Positions 47,095 through 57,977 of a DNA stretch of 64,000 bases are shown here, one piece after another. Location: NCBI GenBank assembly GCA_016800925.1, contig JABCPU010000248.1, forward strand, positions 1 through 64,000. Reading direction: 5' to 3'. The notes under the pieces were generated by a model. That model did no database searches. It saw only the letters and a list, made by a program, of their open reading frames with translations, and had not been told where the DNA came from. Source of the stretch: Suillus spraguei. Lineage: Eukaryota > Basidiomycota > Agaricomycetes > Boletales > Suillaceae. Numbering within the stretch: the stretch's first letter is position 1; each line of letters opens with the position of its first letter. The translations under genes and the position numbers were made by a program.

Positions 47095-49620
47095 GCTGTG
47101 TGTAACGAGTGTCCGCCTGTACAGATGGCTCCCATTGGGGACCACATATGTGATGAGTAAATCTGTGTAAAGATGGCTCCCTTAAGGAACTGCACCTGTG
47201 GTGAGTGTCTAGGTGTGAAGAGGGCTCCCATAGGGGACTGTGCCTGTGGTGATGTCCACCTGTCAAGAGGGCTCCCATTGGGGACTGTGCCTATGCTGAG
47301 TATCTGTATGTAGAGAGGGCTCCCATTGGGGACCACACATTTGGTGCATTTTTGAGCATCTGCATGTGCAAATGGCTCCCATAGGGGACCGCACCCTGTG
47401 ATAGAGTGTGGAAGCCCTCTGCATATCAAGTGGGCTCCCAACGAGGACCACTCGGCTGCAGTGAAAGTCTGTGTGTATGGAGGGCTCTCATAGGGGACCA
47501 TGCCTGTGACAAGGATCTGCTTGTACAAACAGCTTCCATAGGAGACTGCATCTGTGGTGAGTGTCTGCCTGTCAAGAGGGCTCCCATTGGGGACCACACT
47601 TGTGGTGAGTATATATGTGTAAAGACAGCTCTCATTGGGGACCGTGCCATGCTGAGTATCTGTGTGGAAAGAGGGCTACTATGGGGCAATTATTATCTGC
47701 ATATAAAGAGGGTTCACGCATAGGGGACTGTACCTGTAGTAATTATCTGCATGTCAAGAGGGCTCCCAGTGGGGACCACACTGTGGTGAGTGTCTGCCTG
47801 TAGAGAAGGCTCCCATTAGGGACCATGTGTGTGGTGAATATCTACTCAAAACATGGCCCCTATGCAGGACTGCACGTGGTGACCATGCCTATGCTGAGTG
47901 TCTGCCTATTGAGAGGGCTCCCATAGGGACTGCATCTGCAGTTGCGGTGAATAACTATGTGCAAAGAGGGCTCCCATTGGGGACCGCACCTGTGCTGTGT
48001 TACAGTCATACGTGCCCCTATTCATTTTTCCATATCTCCGTTACTTGTATATTACATAACGTGATTCTGACTCATATGCTCAACGCATCTGTACTATAGT
48101 TGCCTTCCCTCTTTGGATACGCACATACATTCTCATGTATCTTTTGGTCCATGCGCACATATTGACCTATTTAAGCACGTTGTACTACGCTTGTGTACTT
48201 TACTTTAATCTTACTGGGTTTTACCTGGAATATCTTTCGCTTAGGCCTCCAACCTAAGTCGTCTTGAATCGTCTCTAAGTCTAAGCACTCCTTAGCCTTA
48301 GTCTCTATTCTCGTAGAACCTCTTAGATTCATCTTTGAGGGTGAACCCTTGATCGTACTTGGAATGCGTTCCTTGTACTCTTACCTTGTCCTCTTCTGGA
48401 CATTGTAGAACTTCCCAGCAGACCGTCTGTGTCTTTTCACTGTCGCTGGTGATGCTATCCCAGTTCGTAACATGCTGAGTATCTGCATAAAAACATGGCT
48501 TCCATTGGAGACCACACCTGGGCTGAGTATCTGCTTGTCAAGAGGGCTCCCATTGGGGACCGTACCTGTGCTAAGTATCTGCCTCTCGAGAGGGCTCCCA
48601 TTGGGGACCATGCCTGTAGTGAGTATCTGCATGGCTCCCATAGGGGACTGCACCTGTGCTGAGTATATCTGCTTGTCAAGAGGGCTACCAAATGGGACTG
48701 TGCCTGTGCTGAGTATCTGCCTCTTGAGAGGGCTCCCATTGGGGACTGTGCCTGTAGTGAGTATGGCTCCCATAGGGGACCGCACCTGTGCTGAGTATCT
48801 GCATAAGAACATGGCTCCCATTGGGGACCGCACCTATGCTGAGTATCTGCCTCTCGAGAGGGCTCCCATTGGAGACCATGTCTGTAGTGAGTATCTGCAT
48901 GGCTCCCATAGGGGACCACGCCTGTAGTGAGCATCTGTGTGTGAATGGGGACCACACCTGTGCTGAGTGTCTGCCTGTTGAGAGGGCTCCCATAGGGGAC
49001 TGTGCCTGTAGTGAGTATCTGTGTGTGAATGGGGACCGCACCTGTGCTGAGTATCTGCATGAAGACATGGCTCCCATAGGGGACTGCACCTGTGCTGAGT
49101 ATCTGCTTGTCAAGAGGGCTCCCATTGGGGACTGTGCCTGTGCTAAGTATCCATGTGCAATTTTGAGCATCTGCTCAACAGGCAGACACTCAGAACAGGT
49201 GTGGTCTCCAATGGGAGCCCTCTCGACAGGCAGACACTCAGCACAGGTGTGGTCCCTGTTCACACACAGATACTCACTACAGGCGCGGTCCCCAATGGGA
49301 GTCCTCTTGACAAGCAGATACTCATCCATCTGCACAGGCACAGTCCCCAATGGGACCCTCTCGACAGGCAGATACTCACTACAGGCATGGTCCCCAATGG
49401 GAGTCCTCTCGGCAGGCAGATATACTCAGCACAGGCACGGTCCCCAATGGGAGCCCTCTTGACAGGCAGACACTCAGCATAGGTGCGGTCCCCATTCACA
49501 CACAGATACTCACTAACAGGTACGGTCCCCAATGGGAGCCTGCTTACACGCAAAGACTCACCACAGGCATGGTCCCCATTGGAAGTTATTTGTACAAGGA
49601 GATCCTCAAATATACTCACC
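47095..49620. repeat. GGGGACC minisatellite (~48-bp units) with orientation switch
   Basis: About fifty units with the core GGCTCCCAT(T/A)(G)GGGAC and variable GAGTATCTGCCTGT linkers, mostly 46-51 bp apart with some short 36-bp units. From about 49170 to 49610 the same units appear reverse-complemented (AATGGGAGCC), so the array flips near 49160. A solo LTR (47998-48472) sits inside it. Further units occur at 50630-50960. Long open frames on both strands reflect the repeat period, not genes. Confidence 0.9.
47998..48472 (+). mobile_element. Solo LTR, family A, with 5-bp TSD
   Basis: It starts TGTTACAGTCATACG and ends CAGTTCGTAACA, 475 bp. The flanks are TGCTG (47993-47997) and TGCTG (48473-48477), a clean 5-bp target duplication. 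The sequence includes CTATTTAAG, a likely LTR TATA element. No internal sequence remains, so LTR-LTR recombination removed the element. Confidence 0.95.
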
Positions 49621-49804
49621 GCAGAGCAGTCCCCCTCTAGACAATTCAGTTGTTTGGATGTAGAACCAGTACCCTGGACATTGCCAATTGCCATAGATTG
49701 TGTCCGGCCAGGCGCCAGCTGATGGTAGTACATATATGTATATATGGTGCTGGCCGGTGTGTAGATACCATGCCCAGAAATGAAGCCGGCCAGCACGTCA
49801 GTGT

Positions 49805-49994
49805 ATCCAGCAGATCATATTTCCCTCTGTGGCAGAACTCTCAACATGGCTGGGCGCACTAGCCCCTGAGCGGCCCAAGGAAAGCAATCTACATTTTCTT
49901 TGTCAACGCGATTGCTTTCCTTGGGCCACTCAGGAGCCAGCATGCCCAGCCATGTTGAGAGTTCTGCCACAGAGGGAAATATGATCTGCTGGAT
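49805..49994. repeat. ~190-bp hairpin (inverted repeat with ~86-bp arms)
   Basis: Arms 49805-49890 and 49909-49994 are near-perfect reverse complements (ATCCAGCAGATCATATTTCC against GGAAATATGATCTGCTGGAT), with a small interior mismatch and an ~18-bp loop (ACATTTTCTTTGTCAACG). No coding capacity. It could be a MITE-like element or a hairpin transcript source. Confidence 0.88.
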
Positions 49995-50002
49995 GTTAGC
50001 TG

Positions 50003-50170
50003 ATGCCTGGCACATCCAGCTCTATATAGAGCATTATCTATCCAGGCATAGCAGCATGGATTTCCCTTTCTTCATCCGGGTGCACTAAGGCTCGCAAGGA
50101 ATTGGCATCCTTTCTTTCCAAGTACACTGATACCCGGCACATCAAGCTCTGTATAGAGCATTATCTATCC
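50003..50170. repeat. Direct repeat pair, ~124 bp apart
   Basis: GATGCCTGGCACATCCAGCT (50003) and GATACCCGGCACATCAAGCT (50127), each followed by CT(A/G)TATAGAGCATTATC. Two units only. Confidence 0.7.
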
Positions 50171-50629
50171 AACATATGCCAAGTGTCATGCCTGCACTCA
50201 AAACCGTTCACGTCAAGAGTCCTGCCTCAGAGGTCAATCACTTGGTCTTTATCCTGGGCTTGCGAGGAATTGGCATAATTGCTTTCCTTCTCCATTTACA
50301 GCAACCCCTGCAGTTCTCGCCATCAATGGCTAAGTTTTCTTTGAAGAACCCCCAGAATTGATTCTTCCTTCTCTGCAGGCACACACTCACGACAGCCATG
50401 GTCCCGAATGGGAGCCCAGATCTCTAGCCCATGCCAGCTCTAAACTGCAGGCCGGCACCAGCACCAAATCCCATGGTCTCACTTGAGCCTTACAATGTGT
50501 CTGGCCTTCCAACAACTACCCGCCCTGTCATGTATATTGAAAACACAAGCCAGAAGGGAGAAATGGAGAGAAGGATGCCTATAGGGTAGGGATAATGAAT
50601 GCGCTGCCCTGCTTTATTGCCATGGTCAG

Positions 50630-50965
50630 TTGGTTGCATGAAAACATGGCTCCCAATGGGGACTGCACCTGTGCCGAGATCTGTATGAAAACATGGCTCC
50701 CATTTGGGACCGCACCTGTGGTGATCATTTACCTGTTTACCCATTGAGAAGGCTTCCATAGGGGACTGCATTGCTGTGAGTATCTGCATAAAAATGTGGC
50801 TCCCAATGGGGACTGCGCCTGTGCTGAGATCTGCATGACAGCATGACTCCCATTGGGGACTGTGTCTGCAGTGAGTAACTATATGCAAAGAGGGCTCCCA
50901 TAGGGACTGCGTTTGCAGTGAGTCACTATGTGCAAAGAAGGCTCTCATTGGGGACCACACCTGTG
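50630..50965. repeat. Separate cluster of GGGGACC minisatellite units
   Basis: Six to seven units with ATGGCTCCCA(A/T)TGGGGAC and GAGATCTG linkers. Same family as 47095-49620, but separated from it by ~1 kb containing the hairpin. Confidence 0.85.
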
Positions 50966-50977
50966 CTAAGTGTATAC

Positions 50978-51260
50978 CCAAAAATAGAGAAGTGTTCCCT
51001 ATTTCCCACACATGATGTTCCTCTGTTCCCCTCAGCCCGGTGTTCCCTCGTACCTTGTATAACCATAAATAGAGAAGTGTTCCCTATTTCCCACACATGA
51101 TGTTCCTCTGTTCCCCTTGGCCCAGTGTTCCTTCATACCTTGTATAACCATAAATAGAAATGTGTTCCCTGTTTCCCACAGAGGATGTTCCTCTGTTCCC
51201 CTTGGCTTAGTGTTCCCTCTAACCTCATATAACTGAAAATAGACATGTGTTCCCTTTACT
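50978..51260. repeat. Tandem array, three ~85-bp units
   Basis: GATGTTCCTCTGTTCCCC recurs near 51013, 51099 and 51184, with AGTGTTCCCTATTTCCCACA between. The period is about 85-86 bp. No gene. Confidence 0.85.
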
Positions 51261-51502
51261 AACCAAATCAAGCTGTTCCCCCAGGGAACATCTATGCCCC
51301 CATAAATGTTTGACTCCAATAGGTAAGTGGTTTCATAGTGGTTTCGTAGTAGTTTTGTAGTGGTTTCATAGTAGTAGTTTCATAGTAGTTTCATAGTAGT
51401 AGTTTCATAGTAGTTTCATAGTGGTTTTGTAGTGGTTTGTAGTGGTTTCATAGTGGTTTCATGGTGGTTTCATAGTAGTAGTTTCATAGTGGTTTCATAG
51501 TA

Positions 51503-53119
51503 CAGTGGCTCAAAAAACTGTCCGCATGTTTTGGCATTTTTCACTATCTATAATATTGTGTGAGAACAAACAAATGCCTCAAAAACATGCTTATACCACA
51601 TTGTAGTATGGCTTCAGGGCTTTCATTTGAGCCCTACACCGTGGGAATCGGTGGAGATATGGTGGAGATACAAGGCTCACAAAATGGTGACTCATGCGGA
51701 CAGTTTTTTGACTCAAGTATTTTACAGTAATAACCAGGTATTCTAGTATTTTGTATGACCTCCCTTGGCTTTAATTACTGCCTCTATCCTTCTAGGCATA
51801 CTCTCAATTAATTTCTGGCAATCCTCAGCTGTGATCTTCCCCCATTCCACTGCTACTCTCTCCCAAAGCTCCCATACTCCTTTAGGGGGGTTTTCATAGG
51901 CTTGAAGCTTTTTCTTGAGTGTTCCCCAGAGATGTTCAATGACATTGACATCAGGAGACTGTGCTGGCCAGTCAAGAACATTGATGTTATGTTCTTCAAA
52001 CCATTCCCTAGCTCTTCTGGATGTGTGCTTGGGATCATTATCCTGTTGGAAAATGATATCTTCTTCATCAATCCCTGATTCTGCCAAGCTAGGCAGCAAG
52101 TGGTCATTTAAAATGTCCACATACTGCTCAGCATTCATCTTCCCCTCAACCTCAGCAAGCATTCCCACACCATTCCATCCCATACAGCCCCATACCATTA
52201 AAGAACCTCCTCCAAACTTGACAGTCCCATTAACCTCTCTGTCTGTTAGGCCATCTCCCTTCTTTTTCCATACATACACCTTCCCATCTGACCCAATCCT
52301 ATTGATTTTGGTCTCATCTGACCATATAACACGCTTCCAGTCCTCTACAGTCCAGTGTTGATGAGCTAAGGCAAAGGCTAGTCTTCTCTGCCTATGTTTG
52401 ATGGAGAGAAGAGGCTTTTTCTTCTTTGTTACTGCCTTGAGATGAGCTGCCTTGAGAACATTCCTCACAGTTTGTGAAGAGACAGGGGTAGTGATGGTGG
52501 AATTGATATAATGGGTGGCTTGGACAGCATTATCAGCCTTTCCTGTAGTGATATGTTGGATAATAGCCCTTTTGTCAGTAGAGGTAAGCTTGGATGGACG
52601 TCCTCCACAAGAGTTTTCCTTGTCTGGGTGGCTTTCTTTGATAAACTTGGCCACAGTGGACTTGCATACTCCAGTTCTAGAGGAAATTTGGCGAGCAGAG
52701 AGGCCAGCATAAGACAGAGAGAGGATATTATCTCTTTGAGCAGAGGAGATGGCTTTCATGGTGATTATGACTATGATACATGAGATATTCTGGTTTATAT
52801 AGTTAGATATAGTCATAAAATAACATAATGACACCACTTTATAATTTATATAATAGTGGCATGATTTTTATGGTGTCATAAATAATGATTTATATAGTTT
52901 TAATATACACTCAAAAAACTGTCCACATGAGTCATCATTTTATAAGCCTTATATCTCCACCATATCTCCGCCGATTCCCACGGTGTAGGGCTCAAATAAA
53001 AGCCCTGAAGCCATACTACAATGTGGTATAAGTATGTCCTTGAGGAATTTGTTCATTCTCACACAATATCATAGATAGTGAAAAATGTCAAAACATGCGG
53101 ACAGTTTTTTGAGCCACTG
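51503..53119 (-). mobile_element. Complete Tc1/mariner element, 1617 bp, TA duplication
   Basis: Terminal inverted repeats of ~213 bp (51503-51715 and 52907-53119) start CAGTGGCTCAAAAAACTGTC. TA flanks both sides (51501-51502 and 53120-53121). One transposase gene fills the centre. Each terminal repeat contains the ACTGTCCGCATG word at its outer end and again, inverted, at its inner end. An identical right end occurs at 1-381, so the family has moved recently. Confidence 0.97.
51743..52759 (-). CDS. Tc1-family transposase (DD34E)
   Basis: A single uninterrupted frame of 338 codons if started at the ATG at 52759 (MKAISSAQRDNILSLSYAGL). The frame is open further upstream, but that part lies in the AT-rich leader. 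The N-terminus has paired helix-turn-helix regions (LSARQISSRTGVCKSTVAKF, and a GRPSKL hook). The catalytic triad is visible: IWSDETKINR, FQQDNDPKHTS and SPDVNVIEHLWG, with 34 residues between the second Asp and the Glu. The enzyme cuts and pastes the element into TA sites. There are no stops or shifts, so it is probably active or recently so. Confidence 0.96.
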   Translation of the reverse strand: MKAISSAQRDNILSLSYAGLSARQISSRTGVCKSTVAKFIKESHPDKENSCGGRPSKLTSTDKRAIIQHITTGKADNAVQATHYINSTITTPVSSQTVRNVLKAAHLKAVTKKKKPLLSIKHRQRRLAFALAHQHWTVEDWKRVIWSDETKINRIGSDGKVYVWKKKGDGLTDREVNGTVKFGGGSLMVWGCMGWNGVGMLAEVEGKMNAEQYVDILNDHLLPSLAESGIDEEDIIFQQDNDPKHTSRRAREWFEEHNINVLDWPAQSPDVNVIEHLWGTLKKKLQAYENPPKGVWELWERVAVEWGKITAEDCQKLIESMPRRIEAVIKAKGGHTKY

Positions 53120-53317
53120 TAGTTTCATAGTAGTGGTTTCATAGTGGTTTCATAGTAGTTTCATAGTAGTTTCATAGTGGTTTTGTAGTGGTTTTGTAGT
53201 ATTTTCATAGTAGTTTCATGGTGGTTTCATAGTGGTTTCATGGTAGTTTCATAGTAGTAGTTTCATAGTGGTTTCATAATAGTTCCATAGTAGTTCCATA
53301 GTGGTCTCATAGAACAG

Positions 53318-53441
53318 CCTCCAGGCTGCCCACCACTGCCTTCACAAACTTATGTTGTGCAGTTTTCTGCTTTGTCCAACACTGGGTGAGTCATTTGGTC
53401 ATGTACTAATAAGATAAATATTTTAAAATAACCTTCTGCGG
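53318..53441 (-). repeat. Dispersed repeat (inverted copy of 1976-2100)
   Basis: The reverse complement of this stretch follows 1976-2100 closely (AGAAGGTTATTTT, AGTACATGACC, AAACTGCAC, GGCAGTGGTGGGCA). It abuts the LTR-B relic that starts at 53442. Confidence 0.7.
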
Positions 53442-54345
53442 TGTAAAGATACAATCTAGCCTGGGCTGTAGATAAACCACGGCCTAAGCTAGTATGCGAG
53501 TCTTGCGCTCTACCTAGTCTGCTTCACTTGCGAAGGCAAGAATGTTTGACCCTAAAGGGAAAGCTAAGTTAGTATAGTCTAATAATGCCCAACCTGTGGT
53601 GCAAGACTGTCATCGGAGGTAGCGAGATGCTAGTGGTGACCTCCAGTCCGTGGGAAACTAGTGGTAAGCGTGGGAAAGCGGTAGACAAGCAGTAGCAAAA
53701 GTGGTAAAACTGCAGTAGTGCGTGCGGTAAAACTGCGGTAAGGCATGGGAAACTGGCGGTAAAACAAGCGGTGAAGCGTAGTGATGAAGCACGGGAAAGT
53801 GTAGTGCAAGTGGCGAAGCACGGGAAAGTGTAGCACAAGCGGCGAAGCGTGGGAAAGCGGTGGTGCGTGCAGCAGTAAAACAATTCTTAAGAGACAGTGA
53901 CTTCGGCGAAAGACTTTATTCCGTTAGAGACAGTAGTGGTGACAATTCCTAAGTACTGTGTGTACCATAGAGGGAAAAGTAAAAGTACCGGAATGTGCGA
54001 AGAGTCCTTTTTAACATGTGCTGTGAATGGCCGGAATACATAGCGAGAATGGTAGCGAGATAGAGATATTTAGCTAAGAGGCATGCAGCAAGCAAGCGGC
54101 GTCACGGAAGGTAAGGTAAGTCTTGCCGTAGCTTTAGTAACGGCGGAAACGAATATGCTATGCACCAATGGATCTTAGACGGAAATGGAATGGACAGGAG
54201 GACATCGGTAGCGAGATTCGGTAAGGGGCAAGGATCCACGGAGTGAAAACAGTACCGGCAAAGTGAAAAGGGGTAATGCTCGCTATAGGGGTTTTCTCGG
54301 TAGCTGCTGTAGACGGTAACGAGACACTTGTCTAAAACGGCACTT
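53442..54345 (-). mobile_element. LTR relic, family B
   Basis: It begins TGTAAAGATACAATCTAGCC, the reverse of the TATCTTTACA end of the copy at 5090-6178. It contains AATAAAGTCTTT read from the minus strand (a polyadenylation-like signal) and many GCGGTAAA words. The far end near 54345 is approximate. No internal genes. Confidence 0.65.
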
Positions 54346-54349
54346 TCAT

Positions 54350-54724
54350 GGTCAGCGTGACTTTGTTTACTACAGTGGTTTCCCCTGCACCCAGTCCCTG
54401 TGTGCTCCCCTCCCACCATCCTTGCCTTCTTCTCACTCTCTTGACTGGGAGGCTTGCATGCACCACAACTACCACAACCAGTTTCATGCTTGGCTTGAGC
54501 ACTGGAAGCTCAATGATCCTTACAGTATGACAGCCTGTCAAAAATGTACTCATGCATTTGAGCAGAGGATGCATAATCTCTCCAAGGACACTGCAAGGAT
54601 CCAAAAAACATTGGAGAGGAGCAAAGAGGAGCATGAGCATAGGATAAGTAAGGAGCAGAAGAAGTTGCAGAAGATAGCTGATAGGGAAACACAAAAGGAA
54701 TCTGAGGAGGAGGGAAGGAAGTGA
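54350..54724 (+). pseudogene. Coding repeat remnant with coiled coil
   Basis: The frame reads PSSHSLDWEACMHHNYHNQF, then after a junction FEQRMHNLSKDTARIQKTLE and a Lys/Glu-rich coiled coil ending KESEEEGRK at TGA. The first part is shared with 1845-1965, on the opposite strand. Unknown origin, possibly part of a DNA transposon. Confidence 0.35.
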
Positions 54725-54889
54725 AAGGAAGTGAAAAGGTGGGAAAAGACTGGTGATTGACTGCACTTTTGCTTATATAAGCTGTGTCAAACAAAGCCAT
54801 ATCATAAGACTTGTGAATTTTGACTTGGGGAATTTTCGCATTTTTGCTTACTTAACCGTGGGAACTTTTTCCGATGAAAATCAAAGTTG

Positions 54890-55375
54890 TAGTAGTTTCA
54901 TAGGGATGCACATGGTAGGAGATATCATTAGAACAGTGGGACTCTTTGGAAGGGACTCTTAAGGTGCACTCCTTGAAAGCTATAGGGGGAGGATAGGAGG
55001 GCAAGTACAGGAGTGAAACTACTATGAAACTTATCATGAAACCTATGGATTTGATATGACCAACACTGATTATCATCATTTCATAAGTGAAAATACCATG
55101 AAACTACCATGAAACTTATCAATCAAACATATATCCAACACTAATTATCATCATTACATATGAAACTACTGTGAAACTTATCATGAAACCTATGACCAAC
55201 ATTGATAAGAAATGTAGTGAAACTCAGTCAATGACATGAAACTGATAAGTTTCATAGTGGTTTCACTGATATAATGAGGATGATCAGTGTTGGGGATACA
55301 CAAGAATCATATAAATTAAACCACTGTGAAACCACTATGAAACCACTATTAAGCCACTATGAATCATGAAGCCTA
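54890..55375. repeat. Diffuse GAAACTACTATGAAAC tract
   Basis: Scattered units such as GAAACTACTATGAAAC and GAAACCACTATGAAACC occur in this AT-rich stretch. They are the reverse orientation of the GTTTCATAGTG tract at 51.3-53.3 kb. Confidence 0.7.
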
Positions 55376-55436
55376 TAAACTACCCCCCCCCTGGGGTGGG
55401 CACGGATTTGGGTAAGAGAGTGAGATGACTAGAACC

Positions 55437-56053
55437 TGTTACAGTCATATGTGCCCCTATTCATTTTCTTTTCTATTCTCGTATATCACATGATATAGAG
55501 CTTATCGCTCGGACACTTCCACTTCCATCAGACATCACATGACTCAACTGGTACGTCATATCATGTGATGTCATGACTCCCCATGACTCCGTTCTCGGAC
55601 TCAACCAGTTTAGCATAAGCGTATGCTAAACCCATGTCTTTAACTCTGACTCATGCGTCTCAATATGCTTGTATGATACATGCCTTCCTTATTAGGATAA
55701 GCAGTTATATTCTCACAGTTACCTGGTCTGTGCGCACATATATACCTATATAAGCACAGTGTACTTGTAGTAGATTCTTTACTTTAATCTTACTGGGTTT
55801 TACCTGGATTCCTCTTCGCTAAAGATCTCCAATCTTTAGTCATCTTGAATCGTCTCTAAATCTAAGCACTCCTTAGCCTTAGTCTCTATTCTCATAGAAC
55901 CTCTTAGACTTGTCTTTGAGGCTGAACCCTTGATAGTACTCGGAATGTGTTCCTTGTACTTTCACCCTGTCCTCTTCTGGACATTGTAGAACTTCCCAGC
56001 AGACCGCCTGTATCTTTTCACTGTCACTGGTGACGCCACCCCAGTTCGTAACA
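55437..56053 (+). mobile_element. Solo LTR, family A, long variant, 5-bp TSD
   Basis: TGTTACAGTCATATG to AGTTCGTAACA, 617 bp, flanked by GAACC on both sides (55432-55436 and 56054-56058). It is about 140 bp longer than the 475-bp copies because of extra sequence near its start (55480-55660). Confidence 0.95.
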
Positions 56054-57025
56054 GAACCTCCATGACATGTGGTCGATGCCTGATCAGGTTAACCTGAAGG
56101 GACAATGCAACTCTTTTCCCTTGATACTGAATTGTTAACCCATTGATCATTCACTTCCGCTTGTTATACTCATTTTTTCCTCCCTTTTCATCCAACATGT
56201 GGGTCAGGTTGTATGCTTGACCTTTATTGATTTCTCCTGTATGTTGCTGAAATCAAGCCCCACAGCAGCTCCAACTGACTTTGCATTGTTCATGACTTCC
56301 ATTCATGAGTTCATCCAAGTGACTTCACATCATTGGTGTCTCACTTACTCCAATTGACTTTGTGTCATTGGTGTGTGGCACCCATTAGATTGACTCTTAC
56401 AGTGCTGCACTATGGCAGTCTGTCGTCCTAAGCCTAGACATCGTAAAGTATCTACTCTGGAAGCAGCATCTGCCATGCAGGAAGAACTGCCCCAGATACT
56501 ATAGTCTGTGAACCTTGGATGAACAAGGCATGGCGACGTCCCCGCCAAACTCACAAGTTAGACCTCTATCTTCCTGGCCCACCCCCTGTCTTGATTATTC
56601 CTGGATGTCAGTGTCTCACTCAGGAAAGTTTAACTCTTCCATCTGCATCCAGGACGGTAACACCCCAAGATTGTGACTAACCCACAGATCATTTTAGCAA
56701 CTCCCTCCATTTCTTTAATGATCCCAGTGTCCGTTATCTCACCAGCTCGCAGAAAATGACCAACCAGTGGTGCAGATGGTCAGAAGAAGTTATTCCATTG
56801 CTTATAGTGCCCTATCTATCGTACATGCAGGAGACTTTAATGCTATGCTATGCCAAGATTGTACGACAGCCACATGGAGATACTGTAGCTTGTCATGCTG
56901 GGTGTGGGACATGCATTATCAAGGTTGCATGTGTGTTCTTTGACAATATGTTGTCTACCTTCTTTTCTCCCCTGATGGCTGATGTAATGTACATTACAGG
57001 CTTGTCAGAAATTAATATCATTGCG

Positions 57026-57977
57026 TGTTACAATTGTATGTGCCCCTATTCATTTTCCTCTCATCTTTACCTTGTACATTATGTAACACACATCTCAACT
57101 CATATGCTCAACGCATCTGTACTATGGTTGCCTTCTTTCTTTGGATATGCACTTACATACATTCTCATGTCTCTCTTGGTCTGTGCACACATATTGGCTT
57201 ATTTAAGTACACTGTATTACACTTGTGTACTTCACTTTAATCTTACTGGGTTTTACCCTAAATATCCATCGCTTAGGCCTCTAACCTAAGTCGTCTGAAT
57301 CATTTCTGAGTCTAAGCACTCCTTAGCCTTAGTCATTATTCTTGATCGTCTTTGAGTCGCAACTCTTAGACTTGAACTCATACTCAGAACCCTCCATATA
57401 CTCCTTGTCCTTGTTCTCTTTTGAACGTAGTAGAACTTCCCAGCAGACTGGCTGTTACAGTTGTACGTGCCCCTATTCATTTTCCCTTTGTTTCCTTACT
57501 TGTATATCATGTCACATGACTCTGACTCATATGCTCAATGCATCTGTACAACACATGCCTTCCTTATTAGGATATGCAGTTACGTTCTCACAGTTACTTG
57601 GTCTGTGTGCACATATTGGCCTATTTAAGCACAGTGTACTTGTAGTAGATTCCCTACTTTAATCTTACTGGGTTTTACCTGGAATCTCCTTCGCTTAGGT
57701 CTCCAACCTAAGTCGTCTTGAATCGTCTCTAAGTCTAAGCACTCCTTAGCCTTAGTCTCTATTCTCACGGATACCTCTTAGACTTGTCTTTGAGGCTGAA
57801 CCCTTGATCGTACTCGGAACGCGTTCCTTGTACTTTCACCTTGTCCTCTTCTGGACATTGTAAGAACTCCCAGCAGACCGGCTGTGTCTTTTCACTGTCG
57901 CTGGTGATGCCACCCCAGTTCATAACACTGGCTGTGTCTTTTCACTGTTGCTGGTGATGCCATCCCAGTTCGTAACA
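57026..57977 (+). mobile_element. Solo LTR, family A, carrying a nested LTR
   Basis: Outer copy: TGTTACAATTGTATG (57026) to AGTTCGTAACA (57977), flanked by TTGCG at 57021-57025 and 57978-57982. It is split at 57452 by a second LTR. Removing the insertion and one TTGCG restores the KDZ frame (IIACPCFPAHLQ), so the insertion point is exact. Confidence 0.95.
57453..57927 (+). mobile_element. Nested solo LTR, family A
   Basis: TGTTACAGTTGTACG to AGTTCATAACA, 475 bp, flanked by CTGGC at 57448-57452 and 57928-57932. It lies inside the outer LTR, so it is the younger insertion. It is very similar to the LTR at 61237-61701 read from the other strand. Confidence 0.95.

Larger units (their letters stand above)
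51320..53320. repeat. GTTTCATAGTG microsatellite-like tract split by Tc1
   Basis: Degenerate repeats of GTTTCATAGT(A/G)GT fill 51320-51500 and resume at 53121-53320 on the other side of the Tc1 element. The two halves were one tract. A reverse-oriented, more diffuse tract occurs at 54890-55375. Confidence 0.88.

Noticed and set aside
46674..49796. Long open frames (150-307 codons) on both strands across the GGGGACC array
   Set aside because: They exist because the repeat unit lacks stops and is near a multiple of three; both strands and several frames are open, units vary in length, and no start or domain is conserved. Only 46674-47052 is real, as a retroelement ORF end.
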